Assembly (NCBI RefSeq): GCF_040932035.1
Contig: NZ_JBFRBB010000002.1
Span: 62,001-126,000 of the forward strand
Length of the DNA stretch: 64,000 nucleotides
DNA from: Hoeflea_A sp040932035
GTDB lineage: Bacteria; Pseudomonadota; Alphaproteobacteria; Rhizobiales; Rhizobiaceae
Reading direction: 5' to 3'
Part shown: piece by piece, positions 16,882 through 26,374 of the stretch
How positions within the stretch are numbered: the first letter of the stretch is position 1
Layout: each line of letters opens with the position of its first letter
Position numbers and translations under genes: made by a program
The notes under the pieces: model-generated
Database searches by the model: none
What the model saw: the letters and a program-made list of their open reading frames with translations, nothing else
What the model was told of the DNA's origin: nothing

Positions 16882-18045
16882 CTAATGAACACCGTTGGAC
16901 CGACCGTTCGCAAGTGCCTGGCGCAAAATGCGAGCGGTGGCCGCGGCGCCATCCTGTTTCAACCGGCTCCAGTCGGGGGAAGGGGCATTCATCACACGGT
17001 TGATGGCCGCACACAGTGCAGCCGGTGTCTTGTCGTCATGATGCAGCATTTCCACCAGACCGAGATCTGTCAGCAGTTGCGCCCGGCGCAATTGTTCGGT
17101 TTCTTTTTCATTCCACTGTGGTGCGACAATGGAGCGGCAACCGGCCGCCATGATATCTGCAATGGTGTTGTAGCCGGTGAGCGAGATGGAGAGTTTCGCC
17201 TTCTTCAACGCGCAATATAAATCCGGTATGAACTCGTGGGTCTCAATATCAAATTTTGCAAGCTCGTTTCGATCGGCCTGCGCCATATACGGGCCGGTCA
17301 GCAGACACCAGCGCGCATTGCACAATGATGAGTTCGCCTTGGCTTCCGCGGCAGCAAAAATCAGTTCACGACCCAACAGCCCGCCGCCCGCTGAAACAAC
17401 CACATCGAACTGTTCGCAAGAGGCGTCATTGTCTGTGGTGTGTGGGGGTGTGACAATGCCCGTATAGTGCAGCCGATCTGCAATTTCCGATGTGTAAGGA
17501 AATGTCGCCGAAAGATCGATGAGATTCGGGTCGCCATGCACCAGAACTCCGTCAAAATACCGTTTGACCAGTTCAACCGTCTGGCGGTCTTTAGAGGGTT
17601 TGTTGCCCTCCTGCAGGATATCGCGGATTGAAGCGAATATTTTCGGCCTTTTTTCAAGGGCTTGTGCGGCATCCATCAGCGGCAGCAGCTCGAAATGCAT
17701 CTGCCGGCGGCCGAAGGGAAACGCTTCGGTAACTAGTATGTCCGGTTTGCTTGAAGAAAGTGCTGCAAGCACAAGGTCGCGCCGCTTGTTGCGGTACTGA
17801 TCGTCGGCAACCGAACCGTCACCCGTTATCAGTTTTGAAAAGTCACCATGGGCGGAATTCAGCGGCGGCAGAAAATGGACAATGGCGCCATGGTCTTGAA
17901 AATTTTGAAGCTTTTGACCGCCATAGAGAAGTTCGACTTCAAAACCGCTTTCAACCAGACCCGCCACAATACGCATGGTTCTGAACACATGTCCGACACC
18001 AAGTAGGTGCTGGACATAATAGAGAACTTTGCCGCCCTGGCTCAT
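16882..18045 (-). CDS. MurG-like (GT28) glycosyltransferase
   Basis: A 387-residue GT-B protein. The N-terminal loop GVGHVFRTMRI corresponds to the acceptor-side glycine loop of MurG-like enzymes. The C-terminal domain has VVSAGGGLLGRELI, a GPYM segment, and SLTGYNTIADIMAAGCRSIVAP, which matches the donor-binding region of the family. It is not MurG itself: the lipid I-binding features are absent and MurG normally sits in the division cluster. It shares a 4-base overlap (ATGA) with the upstream GT4 gene. It is similar in organisation to the second MurG-like protein at 19301, suggesting two sequential related transfers (inference). Confidence 0.88.
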   Translation of the reverse strand: MSQGGKVLYYVQHLLGVGHVFRTMRIVAGLVESGFEVELLYGGQKLQNFQDHGAIVHFLPPLNSAHGDFSKLITGDGSVADDQYRNKRRDLVLAALSSSKPDILVTEAFPFGRRQMHFELLPLMDAAQALEKRPKIFASIRDILQEGNKPSKDRQTVELVKRYFDGVLVHGDPNLIDLSATFPYTSEIADRLHYTGIVTPPHTTDNDASCEQFDVVVSAGGGLLGRELIFAAAEAKANSSLCNARWCLLTGPYMAQADRNELAKFDIETHEFIPDLYCALKKAKLSISLTGYNTIADIMAAGCRSIVAPQWNEKETEQLRRAQLLTDLGLVEMLHHDDKTPAALCAAINRVMNAPSPDWSRLKQDGAAATARILRQALANGRSNGVH

Positions 18046-19301
18046 TGCGCGGCTTCTTGATAGCCGGGCTCAGGTCCCGTGCCGTTGAAAAGCCGCAAAA
18101 GATGTTTGATTTCGGTGCGGTGATCGAAGTCGGATTTGACCTTTTGAGCGCCTGCATCGCCCATGCTTTGGCGCAGATCAGGGTTCCGTGCCAGGTTTTC
18201 AATTGCGAGAGCAAGTGCAATGGCATCATCAGGCGGCGTCAGCAGGCCGTTTTTCTGATTTTCGATCAGTTCGACGATGCCCGAAATCGGCGATGAGATG
18301 CACGCAAGACCCTGGCTTTGAGCTTCAACGAGCACATTGGGCAATCCGTCGCGGTCGCCGTCATCGGCGATACGGCAGGGCAATACGAAAAAGTCACTTT
18401 CACGGTAAGTCTGCAGCACAAATTCCTGCGGTTTCGAGCCGAGCATTTGCGCCCGGTCCGAAAGCCCAAGGCGAGATATCTGTTCCGCAAGCTGTTTCGA
18501 CAGGACACCGCCACCGATGTGAGTCCATCTCCAGTGCAGATCCTGAGGCAGCCTGGCAAGCGCGTCGACCAGTGTGTCGAGGCCTTTTTTGGCGACCGCA
18601 CGGCCGACCGTGACGATCCGAACCGGGTCGTCCGCCCGGCTGCCGTCTCTTTGCGGGGCAGGGCGTTCGCCTGTTGGAAAACGGCTCAGGTCTAGACCAT
18701 GATGAACAAGATGCACATCATCCGGACGTCTGGTCAGCGACTTGAGATGATCGTACCCGCTCTTTGTGCAAGTAACCGTCCAGGCTGCGTCATCGAGCTT
18801 TTCTGAAAGCTCCCAGTCAGGAGATGTCCAGATGTCCTTTGCATGCGCAGAACAGCTCCAGCCGGTGCCCGTCATTATATGCGTATAATAGGTCACCGAT
18901 CCCGGTGTATGGATGAAGTGGGCATAAAGCCAATCGGCATCGGCGGGCAACTCATTGGCCATAACCAGCGCCTGTCCGAAACGTCTGATGCGGTTGCTTG
19001 TGAAGTCCCGTTTGAGGTCCGATAAAAACCTCCGAAATGCGGTCCGGTAGCCCGGTTTTCTTCTGCTGGACCACCAGCCCCTCAGCACCCGCAGAGGTTC
19101 TTCGTGGAGATATTCCGGCAGATAGGTCACATCCGCCTTGATCTCTGAGTGAATTGGATGGCGCGCCTTGTCGGTCGGATGCCTCAGCGAGAACAGGTGC
19201 AGTCCCAGGCCCGCCCGTTCAAGCTCCAGCAACTCCTGTGCAATGAATGTCTCGGACAGCCGCGGATATCCCTTGAGAACAACGACGATCTTTCTGCTCA
19301 T
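18042..19301 (-). CDS. Glycosyltransferase family 4, colanic acid WcaL-like
   Basis: A 419-residue GT-B transferase. The N-terminus VVLKGYPRLSETFIAQELLEL closely follows the LSETFI signature of WcaL/AmsK-type exopolysaccharide glycosyltransferases. Later come YAHFIHTPGSV, SAHAKDIW, VTVGRAVAKKGLDTLVDAL, and a C-terminal DGLPNVLVEAQSQGLACISS region with the acidic E-x-Q motif. Its start overlaps the upstream MurG-like gene stop by one base (TGATG) and its stop overlaps the next gene by 4 bases, so the operon is translationally coupled throughout. It supports production of an extracellular or envelope polysaccharide. Confidence 0.92.
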   Translation of the reverse strand: MSRKIVVVLKGYPRLSETFIAQELLELERAGLGLHLFSLRHPTDKARHPIHSEIKADVTYLPEYLHEEPLRVLRGWWSSRRKPGYRTAFRRFLSDLKRDFTSNRIRRFGQALVMANELPADADWLYAHFIHTPGSVTYYTHIMTGTGWSCSAHAKDIWTSPDWELSEKLDDAAWTVTCTKSGYDHLKSLTRRPDDVHLVHHGLDLSRFPTGERPAPQRDGSRADDPVRIVTVGRAVAKKGLDTLVDALARLPQDLHWRWTHIGGGVLSKQLAEQISRLGLSDRAQMLGSKPQEFVLQTYRESDFFVLPCRIADDGDRDGLPNVLVEAQSQGLACISSPISGIVELIENQKNGLLTPPDDAIALALAIENLARNPDLRQSMGDAGAQKVKSDFDHRTEIKHLLRLFNGTGPEPGYQEAAQ

Positions 19302-20506
19302 CAGCCCGCACGCTCCACCTCGAGCGCAGGGCGGTTTTGCGCGTCGAGAATAGCCCCGACTTTGTCACAGATGCGTTGAAGGCCCGAAGAATCCAGATCG
19401 TGGATAGGAGCAGGCTGATTAGCAGAAGCTATCAGCGCTCTGATGGATTTCGCAAAACCTGTTGGATTTGTTGCGTCTTTTGCCCTGATTGTCTCGCATA
19501 GGCCCAATTCCTGCGCCCGTTCCGCCCTGATCAGTTGCTCCATGCGTGGCGTTTGTCTGGGGACGAACAACACCCGCTTGTCGCGTGCTATCACCTCGCA
19601 GAATGTGTTGTATCCGCACATCCCGATCACCGCCTTTGAATGCCGGATGAGCGCTTCGGGTTCGGAATTGAAGCCGATAACGCGAATGTTGCCGATATTG
19701 TCGGCCCGTGCTCGTATCTCCTTTTCCCGCTCCCGGTCCGTATAGGGGCCAAGCAAAAGAACGGCGGGGCAGGGGATGGCTTGATCGCTTTCATAGGCGC
19801 CCAGTACCGCATTCATGAGAAAATCACCGTCACCGCCGCCGCCGGCCGTAACCAGTATGTAATCGGAGGGCAGACCTGCAACAGGAACCTTTTCGAATTC
19901 AGGGTGAGGCTGATAGAGATACCCCGTATAGCTGCACCGACCAAGAACCGATTGAGGTAGCCCTATACCTTTGAGTGGATTGTAGAAATCCGCCGAGCCA
20001 TAGATCCAGATGTGATCGTACAAGCCGTCGATGGCATCAAATATGCCTTTGTTTTCCCACTCTTTTTTTAGTGTCTCTGCTTCATCGAGCACGTCTCGAA
20101 GACCAAGGACGAGGGTCGTGCCGGCCGCCTTGAGGTGGGCAAGCGCGTCGGTCAATTCACCGCCAAGGCCAAGAGGTTCCTTGTCGGCGATGAAAACGTC
20201 AGCCGGATTGGAGCGAACGAAATCCGAAATTGCCTTCTTGCGTGCATCTATAGCCTGCGAAAACGTCTTTTCGGGATTAGCGGAACGATATTGCCCGGTT
20301 GGCAGTTTTTCCACCTGGTCGATCTCGATATAGCTTATGCGCGGGTGCGAAGCGTATTCGCCCGAAAGACCTGAACCGGTGATGATTGAAGCGTGAAGTT
20401 CCGGAAAGGCTTCGACCAGCGATCTCGCAATTTTGCGGTTGCGCCTTATATGACCCAGACCAAAGGTGTCGTGGCTGTACAATATGAGGTGTGCCGGGGT
20501 GCTCAC
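19301..20506 (-). CDS. MurG-like (GT28) glycosyltransferase, first gene of GT operon
   Basis: A GT-B protein of about 401 residues. It has DTFGLGHIRRNRKIA near the N-terminus, VTAGGGGDGDFLMNAVL at the start of the donor domain, LLLGPYTDRERE, and GMCGYNTFCEVIARDKRVLFVP, matching the UDP-sugar pocket of MurG-like transferases. The start is uncertain. A GTG at 20506 places the conserved HLILYSHDTFGLGH segment a few residues from the N-terminus as in relatives, but has no strong ribosome binding site. ATGs at 20575 and 20596 would add 23-30 residues that look non-conserved. It heads the minus-strand glycosyltransferase operon; the promoter must lie between 20506 and the MscS gene. Confidence 0.87.
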   Translation of the reverse strand: MSTPAHLILYSHDTFGLGHIRRNRKIARSLVEAFPELHASIITGSGLSGEYASHPRISYIEIDQVEKLPTGQYRSANPEKTFSQAIDARKKAISDFVRSNPADVFIADKEPLGLGGELTDALAHLKAAGTTLVLGLRDVLDEAETLKKEWENKGIFDAIDGLYDHIWIYGSADFYNPLKGIGLPQSVLGRCSYTGYLYQPHPEFEKVPVAGLPSDYILVTAGGGGDGDFLMNAVLGAYESDQAIPCPAVLLLGPYTDREREKEIRARADNIGNIRVIGFNSEPEALIRHSKAVIGMCGYNTFCEVIARDKRVLFVPRQTPRMEQLIRAERAQELGLCETIRAKDATNPTGFAKSIRALIASANQPAPIHDLDSSGLQRICDKVGAILDAQNRPALEVERAG

Positions 20507-20808
20507 AGCTGCCAACTTGCCATATTTGGGATTAAACCTCGAATCACCGGGAAGAAGCCAACTACAAACATACATGGATTGGCCAGATAATCCCATTGGT
20601 GTCTATTTGAACCCGGCCAAGCCTGTCAGGTAAAAAAGCCGAAATTCGTTGGCTCGTAAATAGGTGGTTGCAAATGATATGTCACGGTTCTTTTGCGCGA
20701 TTGTGAAACGAGTTGACAATATGATCGCGGCTCTTTCGGTTGGTTTAAGCTATTGATAGGCTGACAATATTGAAGCGGAGGTCCGGAAGACCGGCAGCGA
20801 GTGAATAT

Positions 20809-23253
20809 ATGAAGCCAATATTGAACGTGTTTCTTGTCGCGTGTCTCCTGCTGGCAATGTTGGTCGTTGCTGTGCCGCAAACCGGTTTCGCGCAATCATC
20901 CATGCTTAACTCGGTGACGGGCAGCAGCGGCGAGGAAAGCGAGACGGACGCCCTGAACGCGCTGATCGACGGTGCCAAGGCACAAGGATCGACCGTCATC
21001 GTCATAGCGCCCCCATCAGACGACAAGGATGCGGGCAGCGCTGCCGCTCCCATGCCCATGAACAGCGAAATGCTGCTCATGGCGCGTTCCAATGTGAAAC
21101 GAATGCTCATCGGTGCGACTGACATCCGCGAGCGCATGATCGTTGCCCTGGAACGGTCAAGCTATGACGGCACGCCCTATTGGCTCCTCTGGGCCGTTGG
21201 AACGGCATTGTTCGGCATGTTGCTCGGTCTAGGAATTTACAAACTGGTGTCGCGATGGATTCGTGACCATTTTGCAGCGGGCTTCAAAAAGGAAAATCTG
21301 TCGCGCGCGGACAAGTTAACCTTTCTTATGTTCCGCGGCTCCATGATACTGTTTTCAACTGCGATTATGTTTGCAATCACCATATTGGTCGCAGTAGTGC
21401 TGGACTACGAGCACGAACCGTCGCGCATGACAATATTCACGATCGTCGCCACTTATGCCTGCTACCGCATATTGCGATACGTGATCCTGTTTAATTTCTT
21501 CACTCCCGATATGTCGGCGTTCCGCATGATCAATCTTGACGACAATCGGGCGCGCCGGCTCTATAACGACTGGATTTACCTTTCCATTACGGCAGCCTAC
21601 ATGTTGGGGCTCATTGCCTGGGTCCGCGGATTGGGCATAGACAATGACAGCTATAGGCTGCTCTCCATTGTGGGCTTGGGTTTTGGCTCGATCTTGACCG
21701 CGTTGTTGACGATTAAGCACCGGGCAGACACGTATGATATCGTGCTCGGCAAGGGGGAGAATGGGAGCATTACTCCGTGGCGGAAATTTGCCGCCCAGGC
21801 AACCACACCGCTCATGCTCATCTATATCATCGTATCGTGGTTTGTCGCATCATTCAGACTGTCCCTGGGGCTGCCGGGCGGCTACATCATCATAATGGCG
21901 CCGATTATCGTTTTTGTCGGCGGGGCAATTGTATATGCGATCGCGATCATTGTTCTCGACCGCATATACGAGCGACGGGAAAAGAACTTCCGGCGCATGG
22001 AGATTATCCGCAAGCGCAGAGCCCGTGCCGACGCGCGGCGCAGGGAAGCTGCAGAAAAACTGGCTGCTGAAACTGAAAGCGAAGAGGACCTGATTGGCGA
22101 GGGCGAGGAGATGATCGTCCATCATGTCGAGCCGCCGCCGGAATTGGAAGGCGAGCATGAATTCAAGCCGATCTTCAAGAGACTGATCGAAAATGCGATC
22201 GTGACCCTGATCCTTATCTTCGCCGTCGGTGAATTGGGGCGGCTCTGGGGCGTTGACTACGAACGCATTGGCGGCCACTGGCTTGCGACAATCCTCGATA
22301 GCATTTTGATCATGGTCTATACCTATCTCGCCTATCAGGCGATCAATCTGTACATCGACAAGAAAATCATCGAGGAGGGCGGCACACTCGATGATACGCC
22401 CGCAAATCCGGGTGAGGGCGACAGCGAAGGCGGTACCGGTGAATCCCGTATGGCGACGCTGTTGCCGATATTCAGGAACGTCTTCATTGTTCTGCTTGTT
22501 ACAATTTCAGCCGCGTTCATTCTGTCCGACTGGGGAGTCAATGTTGCCCCGCTGTTTGCAGGTGCCGGTGTGGTCGGCCTTGCCATCGGCTTTGGTGCCC
22601 AGACGCTGATCCGGGACATCTTCTCCGGCGTCTTCTTCCTGGTTGATGATGCCTTCCGCAAGGGCGAATATATCGAGGTGGGAACCGTCAAAGGCGTTAT
22701 CGAAAAGATATCGATGCGTTCGTTCCAGTTGCGGCATCACCTTGGCGCGGTTCACACCATTCCCTTTGGCGAAATCAAGCAACTGACCAACTATTCACGC
22801 GACTGGGTCATGATGAAACTGCCGTTGCGCCTGACCTATGGCACGGACGTTGAACGGGTTCGCAAACTGATCAAGAAACTCGGGCAGCAATTGCTCGAGC
22901 ATGAGCAGATCGGACATCTGTTCCTGCAGCCGCTCAAGTCACAGGGCGTCTATTCGATGGAAGATTCGGCCATGATCATCCGCGTCAAGTTCATGACCCG
23001 ACCCGGAGATCAGTTTGTGACGCGAAAGGTCGTCTACGGCGCCATCCGTGACCTGTTCGAAAAAGAAGGTATCACCTTCGCCCACCGCGAAGTCACTGTG
23101 AGGCTCGCTGAGGAAGGACAGGCACAGAACCTGACACCGCAGCAAAAGGAAGCAATCAGCGGCTCGGTCCGAAGTATCATCGATGAAGAAGAGGCGCAGA
23201 AGAAGCTCGCGGGCACTCCGGATCCGACGAAGGTCGCCGCGGCTGAAAGATAG
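20809..23253 (+). CDS. Mechanosensitive ion channel, MscS family (large form)
   Basis: An 814-residue inner-membrane channel, far larger than E. coli MscS (286 residues). Residues 1-30 form a signal peptide ending in GFAQ, followed by a periplasmic segment of about 90 residues, then several transmembrane helices. A charged Arg/Lys/Glu-rich cytoplasmic loop, probably coiled coil, lies around residues 390-450. The MscS core comes near residue 560: pore helix FAGAGVVGLAIGFGAQTLIRD, then the beta domain with EVGTVKGVIEKISMRSFQLR, then the alpha-beta vestibule. The ATG at 20809 was chosen because it begins the signal peptide directly. It protects against hypo-osmotic shock. It is divergent from the glycosyltransferase operon. 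Confidence 0.94.
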   Translation: MKPILNVFLVACLLLAMLVVAVPQTGFAQSSMLNSVTGSSGEESETDALNALIDGAKAQGSTVIVIAPPSDDKDAGSAAAPMPMNSEMLLMARSNVKRMLIGATDIRERMIVALERSSYDGTPYWLLWAVGTALFGMLLGLGIYKLVSRWIRDHFAAGFKKENLSRADKLTFLMFRGSMILFSTAIMFAITILVAVVLDYEHEPSRMTIFTIVATYACYRILRYVILFNFFTPDMSAFRMINLDDNRARRLYNDWIYLSITAAYMLGLIAWVRGLGIDNDSYRLLSIVGLGFGSILTALLTIKHRADTYDIVLGKGENGSITPWRKFAAQATTPLMLIYIIVSWFVASFRLSLGLPGGYIIIMAPIIVFVGGAIVYAIAIIVLDRIYERREKNFRRMEIIRKRRARADARRREAAEKLAAETESEEDLIGEGEEMIVHHVEPPPELEGEHEFKPIFKRLIENAIVTLILIFAVGELGRLWGVDYERIGGHWLATILDSILIMVYTYLAYQAINLYIDKKIIEEGGTLDDTPANPGEGDSEGGTGESRMATLLPIFRNVFIVLLVTISAAFILSDWGVNVAPLFAGAGVVGLAIGFGAQTLIRDIFSGVFFLVDDAFRKGEYIEVGTVKGVIEKISMRSFQLRHHLGAVHTIPFGEIKQLTNYSRDWVMMKLPLRLTYGTDVERVRKLIKKLGQQLLEHEQIGHLFLQPLKSQGVYSMEDSAMIIRVKFMTRPGDQFVTRKVVYGAIRDLFEKEGITFAHREVTVRLAEEGQAQNLTPQQKEAISGSVRSIIDEEEAQKKLAGTPDPTKVAAAER

Positions 23254-23383
23254 AGGCCATTTTTGAAGACGCCGCTAACCATCATTTGATTGTCTGTCCC
23301 GTTGCATAAACGTTTTTGTTGTAAACTGATCGGGATTCGGCAAAAGTCCGCGGAAATTGTCTGACGTTTAAGAGGAACGGCCG

Positions 23384-24241
23384 TTGGCGAGGGAGCGGGA
23401 GCTTGATCTGATCTCTGAATTTGGCGCGTGCAAACTGGGGTTTCTGCCCCGTTTGGCCTGGACCTTGGCAACACACCGCAAAATCGATCGCAAGAGACGA
23501 AAATTTATCCGAAAGAAAATCGCAAGCCGTTTTCCGGGACCATTCGATGTCGAGGTGGAGGGCGTTTTAATGCGCGCTTACCCGCTCGAAAACTATTGCG
23601 ACAGAATAGCCGTTGGCCGCGGTAATCTACCCGAAATACCTGAGCGTGCTCTAATCCGGCCATTGCTGAAGCCGGAAATGGTTTTCGTGGACATAGGCGC
23701 CAATATCGGAACCTACAGCCTGTTCGTAGCCAGTCAGTGCAAGGATACCGCCCGAATCCTGTCGTTTGAACCGCACCCGCGAACGATTGGCAAACTCACA
23801 TTCAATGCCCGTGCAAACGGCTTTACTTCCATAGAAACAATCAATCAGGGCGTTGGGCCGGAAAAAGGCCGTATGCGGCTCTATTCCAGCGGCGGCACGA
23901 ACATAGGCACTGCATCCATCCTGCCGGAAGCCGCCAGCGACAAAGTCCATGTCGATATCAAGATCGTGCCGCTGGGCGACGCGCTCAAATCACGCCTGAT
24001 CCATCAGGTCGACCTGATGAAGATCGATATCGAGGGCTTTGAAGACAGAGCACTCTTGCCTCTGATGACGCCGGAATTTGAAGCCCTGTGGCCACGGGCA
24101 GTGCTGATCGAAACGGTGCTCAAACAATATTGGCAGGAAGACTGCGTCGAGCGGTTGAAGGCGCTTGGCTACACAATATCCGGTGATACGGGCGAGAACC
24201 TGCTGCTTCTTCACCCGATGACGGAAAAACTCGAATCCTGA
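23384..24241 (+). CDS. FkbM family methyltransferase
   Basis: A 285-residue SAM-dependent O-methyltransferase. The SAM-binding motif VFVDIGANIGTYSLF lies around residue 103, followed by FEPHPRTIGKL, and the C-terminal LMKIDIEGFEDRALL is a hallmark of FkbM proteins. These enzymes methylate hydroxyls of natural products and of sugars in surface glycans. The start is TTG preceded by GAGGAAC at a good distance; no ATG occurs before residue 60. It follows the MscS gene by 130 bases. Its 3' end overlaps the convergent FAD oxidoreductase gene by 31 bases. Methylation of the nearby glycan is a reasonable but untested role. Confidence 0.9.
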   Translation: MARERELDLISEFGACKLGFLPRLAWTLATHRKIDRKRRKFIRKKIASRFPGPFDVEVEGVLMRAYPLENYCDRIAVGRGNLPEIPERALIRPLLKPEMVFVDIGANIGTYSLFVASQCKDTARILSFEPHPRTIGKLTFNARANGFTSIETINQGVGPEKGRMRLYSSGGTNIGTASILPEAASDKVHVDIKIVPLGDALKSRLIHQVDLMKIDIEGFEDRALLPLMTPEFEALWPRAVLIETVLKQYWQEDCVERLKALGYTISGDTGENLLLLHPMTEKLES

Positions 24242-25524
24242 TTGATTTCACGGTTCCTTGAAAAAACACCGAGCGAGATATCCAAATCGATGTGGTCGAG
24301 GTGGAACTGTACCGGATCCCGGTCGTGGTCGTGTCCGCCTTCGCAGGCCTCGATGAGTGCCGTCATCATCTTGCCCGCAACCGGGGCGTTTTTAAATTGA
24401 TTGCCGCTTGTGCCAACCGCCATATAAAATCCGTCCAGATCGCTACGGTCATAGATCGGCATCCAATCGTCCGTCACGTCGTAAAGGGCGACAACACCAC
24501 GTGTATCTGACGGAATGCGCAGGTCAGGCAGTCTTTGTGCCATGCGCATGACCAGCACGTTCCACTGCTCCGAAAAACGGTCGTCATAATTATCCGGATC
24601 GTCCACCCATTCCTTCCGGTCACACTCTGGGTCTTCTGATCCGATCAGAATGTGATTGCCGATTTCCGGACGGCAATAGGTGTGAATGTCACTGTCGGAA
24701 TAGACCACGCCATCCTTTTCAAAGTCGAATCCCTGAGGTGCGGGAACATGCGCAACCTCATGGCGCAGCGCTCTGGTCTTGATTTTCATATTGGCCTCGG
24801 CGCCAGCCATTGTGTTGATACGGGCGGAATGAGGCCCGGCGACGTTAATCACGACCGGTGCGCTAACCCTGGATCCATCACCCAGTACGACACCGGAGAC
24901 ACGATTGCCGTCCTTCAATATCTCCGTGACTTCCGCATTGAACAGGAACTCCGCGCCGTGCCTTTCGGCCGCCCGCTGGGCATTGTGGGCCGACAGTTTC
25001 GGATCGTTCACATAACCGCCATTCGGGAAAAACACGGCGCCCGCAATTTGTGGACCGGTTGGCTCTCCGAATCCCGGATCATCAGGCCGTTTTGCCGGTT
25101 CAAACTGATGTATGTCGGCATTGGGCATACGCCTGGCGATATCCTCGGCCGCGACATCCTCATGAGGACATCCGATCCTGTCCATCATCTCGCAGACCCT
25201 GGAGAGATTGTGATTGTGCTCGGTCTTGATGACCAGGCAGCCGGTGTTGTGGTATTTGATCAGACCCTGTTCGTCGTCCACACCGATATAGTCGTCCCAG
25301 TCCTTCCAGTAGTGCCAGCCCTCATAGGCGATAGCGCAGGTCTCGAGCGCCGAATAGTAGGTGCGTATGATCGCACAGGACCCGGATGTGGAGCCGTATC
25401 CGGATTCCGGAAGCTTATCGATTGAAAGTGTTTTCCAGCCCTTCTTGGCCAGTTCGAATGCCGTGCATGCGCCGATAACACCGGCACCGATAATGATCGC
25501 ATCGTAGGATGGTTTTGCTGGCAT
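24211..25524 (-). CDS. FAD-dependent oxidoreductase, DAO/sarcosine oxidase-like
   Basis: A 437-residue flavoprotein of the D-amino acid oxidase/glycine oxidase superfamily. The dinucleotide motif IIGAGVIGACTAFELAKKG is at residues 11-29, followed by YGSTSGSCAIIR, the region where sarcosine oxidase relatives often attach or orient FAD, and a C-terminal GFYMAVGTSGNQFKNAPVAG segment that closes the FAD site. These enzymes oxidise amines or amino acids, making imine and H2O2 or feeding electrons to a carrier. It is the third gene of a minus-strand unit after the desaturase and PhnD-like genes, 55 bases downstream of the latter. Substrate unknown. Confidence 0.9.
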   Translation of the reverse strand: MPAKPSYDAIIIGAGVIGACTAFELAKKGWKTLSIDKLPESGYGSTSGSCAIIRTYYSALETCAIAYEGWHYWKDWDDYIGVDDEQGLIKYHNTGCLVIKTEHNHNLSRVCEMMDRIGCPHEDVAAEDIARRMPNADIHQFEPAKRPDDPGFGEPTGPQIAGAVFFPNGGYVNDPKLSAHNAQRAAERHGAEFLFNAEVTEILKDGNRVSGVVLGDGSRVSAPVVINVAGPHSARINTMAGAEANMKIKTRALRHEVAHVPAPQGFDFEKDGVVYSDSDIHTYCRPEIGNHILIGSEDPECDRKEWVDDPDNYDDRFSEQWNVLVMRMAQRLPDLRIPSDTRGVVALYDVTDDWMPIYDRSDLDGFYMAVGTSGNQFKNAPVAGKMMTALIEACEGGHDHDRDPVQFHLDHIDLDISLGVFSRNREINQDSSFSVIG

Positions 25525-25579
25525 GTTTGGAACTTTCCGGAAGAGATCGCCTTCAAGCGTGTGTTAGTGCAGAACTGGT

Positions 25580-26374
25580 TCAAAGCGCAATGCGGCTGGC
25601 CTCATCGTGACGCCGCGCAATAACTGCATAATCCGAAATTTCGGTTTGCGCAAAACCGGTCAACAACAATGCATCGCTGATTTCAGGATTGAGTGCCGCC
25701 ATGGCTTCGACGACCGCCAGGTGCATCTGGCTTACCGACCAGTCGGGGTTCTTCGCGCAGATCATCGGCAGTCCGGGTGTTGAATCCGTTGCTGCAAGCA
25801 CGCGCAGCTCGCCGGCGGCCGGTTCATGTCGTAACGCCAGACGCCAGCTAACGGCATCGATCGATGCAATATCGGCCTCTCCAGCCGCGACAAGCCGTGC
25901 GGAGTGGCGATGCGAACCGCTGCAGATCTTCTCCGAAAAGACCGGTTCCGGCGATCTCAATTCACGCAAATGATAGGCAAGGGCGCCATAACCTGACTGC
26001 GAGTTTGCACCATTATATGCCAGCCGTTTTCCGGCAATATCCGATATTTCCTCAATATCGCTTTCCTGGCGCACAACGATGACGCTGTAGTAGCAGCCGG
26101 CACCGCACTCGATGTCATAAGCGGGCGTTCCGACAACGGATACGGACGGGCTGAGATCCTTGACCAGGGGAAGGCCGCAGCTCTGGCCGAGCACCAAACC
26201 CGGATTGCGCCACAATTGCTCATCTGCGAAATCACGTTCAAGGGCGTCCGGTGCTGGGAACCCGAAATCGCGAAGGCTGTCCCTCAGCAGTGACCAGAAA
26301 TTGTCATTGGCAGCGCGCACTTCGGGCCAGTCATACATGGGAAGAGCGGCAACATAGGACGGAGCAGACGTCAT
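25580..26374 (-). CDS. PhnD-like phosphate/phosphonate-binding fold protein, no signal peptide
   Basis: A 264-residue protein resembling the PhnD/SsuA-type periplasmic binding fold (PF12974 type). Features include the N-terminal beta strand VAALPMYDWPEVRAAND, GTPAYDIECGAGCYYSVIVV, AGKRLAYNGANSQSGYGAL and GEADIASIDAVSW, the ligand-loop positions of this fold. Unlike transporter components it has no signal peptide or lipobox and no permease or ATPase beside it. Its ATG overlaps the desaturase stop by 4 bases (ATGA). It may be a cytosolic ligand-binding or enzymatic derivative; function unknown. The tight coupling implies it works with the desaturase and the FAD oxidoreductase. Confidence 0.82.
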   Translation of the reverse strand: MTSAPSYVAALPMYDWPEVRAANDNFWSLLRDSLRDFGFPAPDALERDFADEQLWRNPGLVLGQSCGLPLVKDLSPSVSVVGTPAYDIECGAGCYYSVIVVRQESDIEEISDIAGKRLAYNGANSQSGYGALAYHLRELRSPEPVFSEKICSGSHRHSARLVAAGEADIASIDAVSWRLALRHEPAAGELRVLAATDSTPGLPMICAKNPDWSVSQMHLAVVEAMAALNPEISDALLLTGFAQTEISDYAVIARRHDEASRIAL

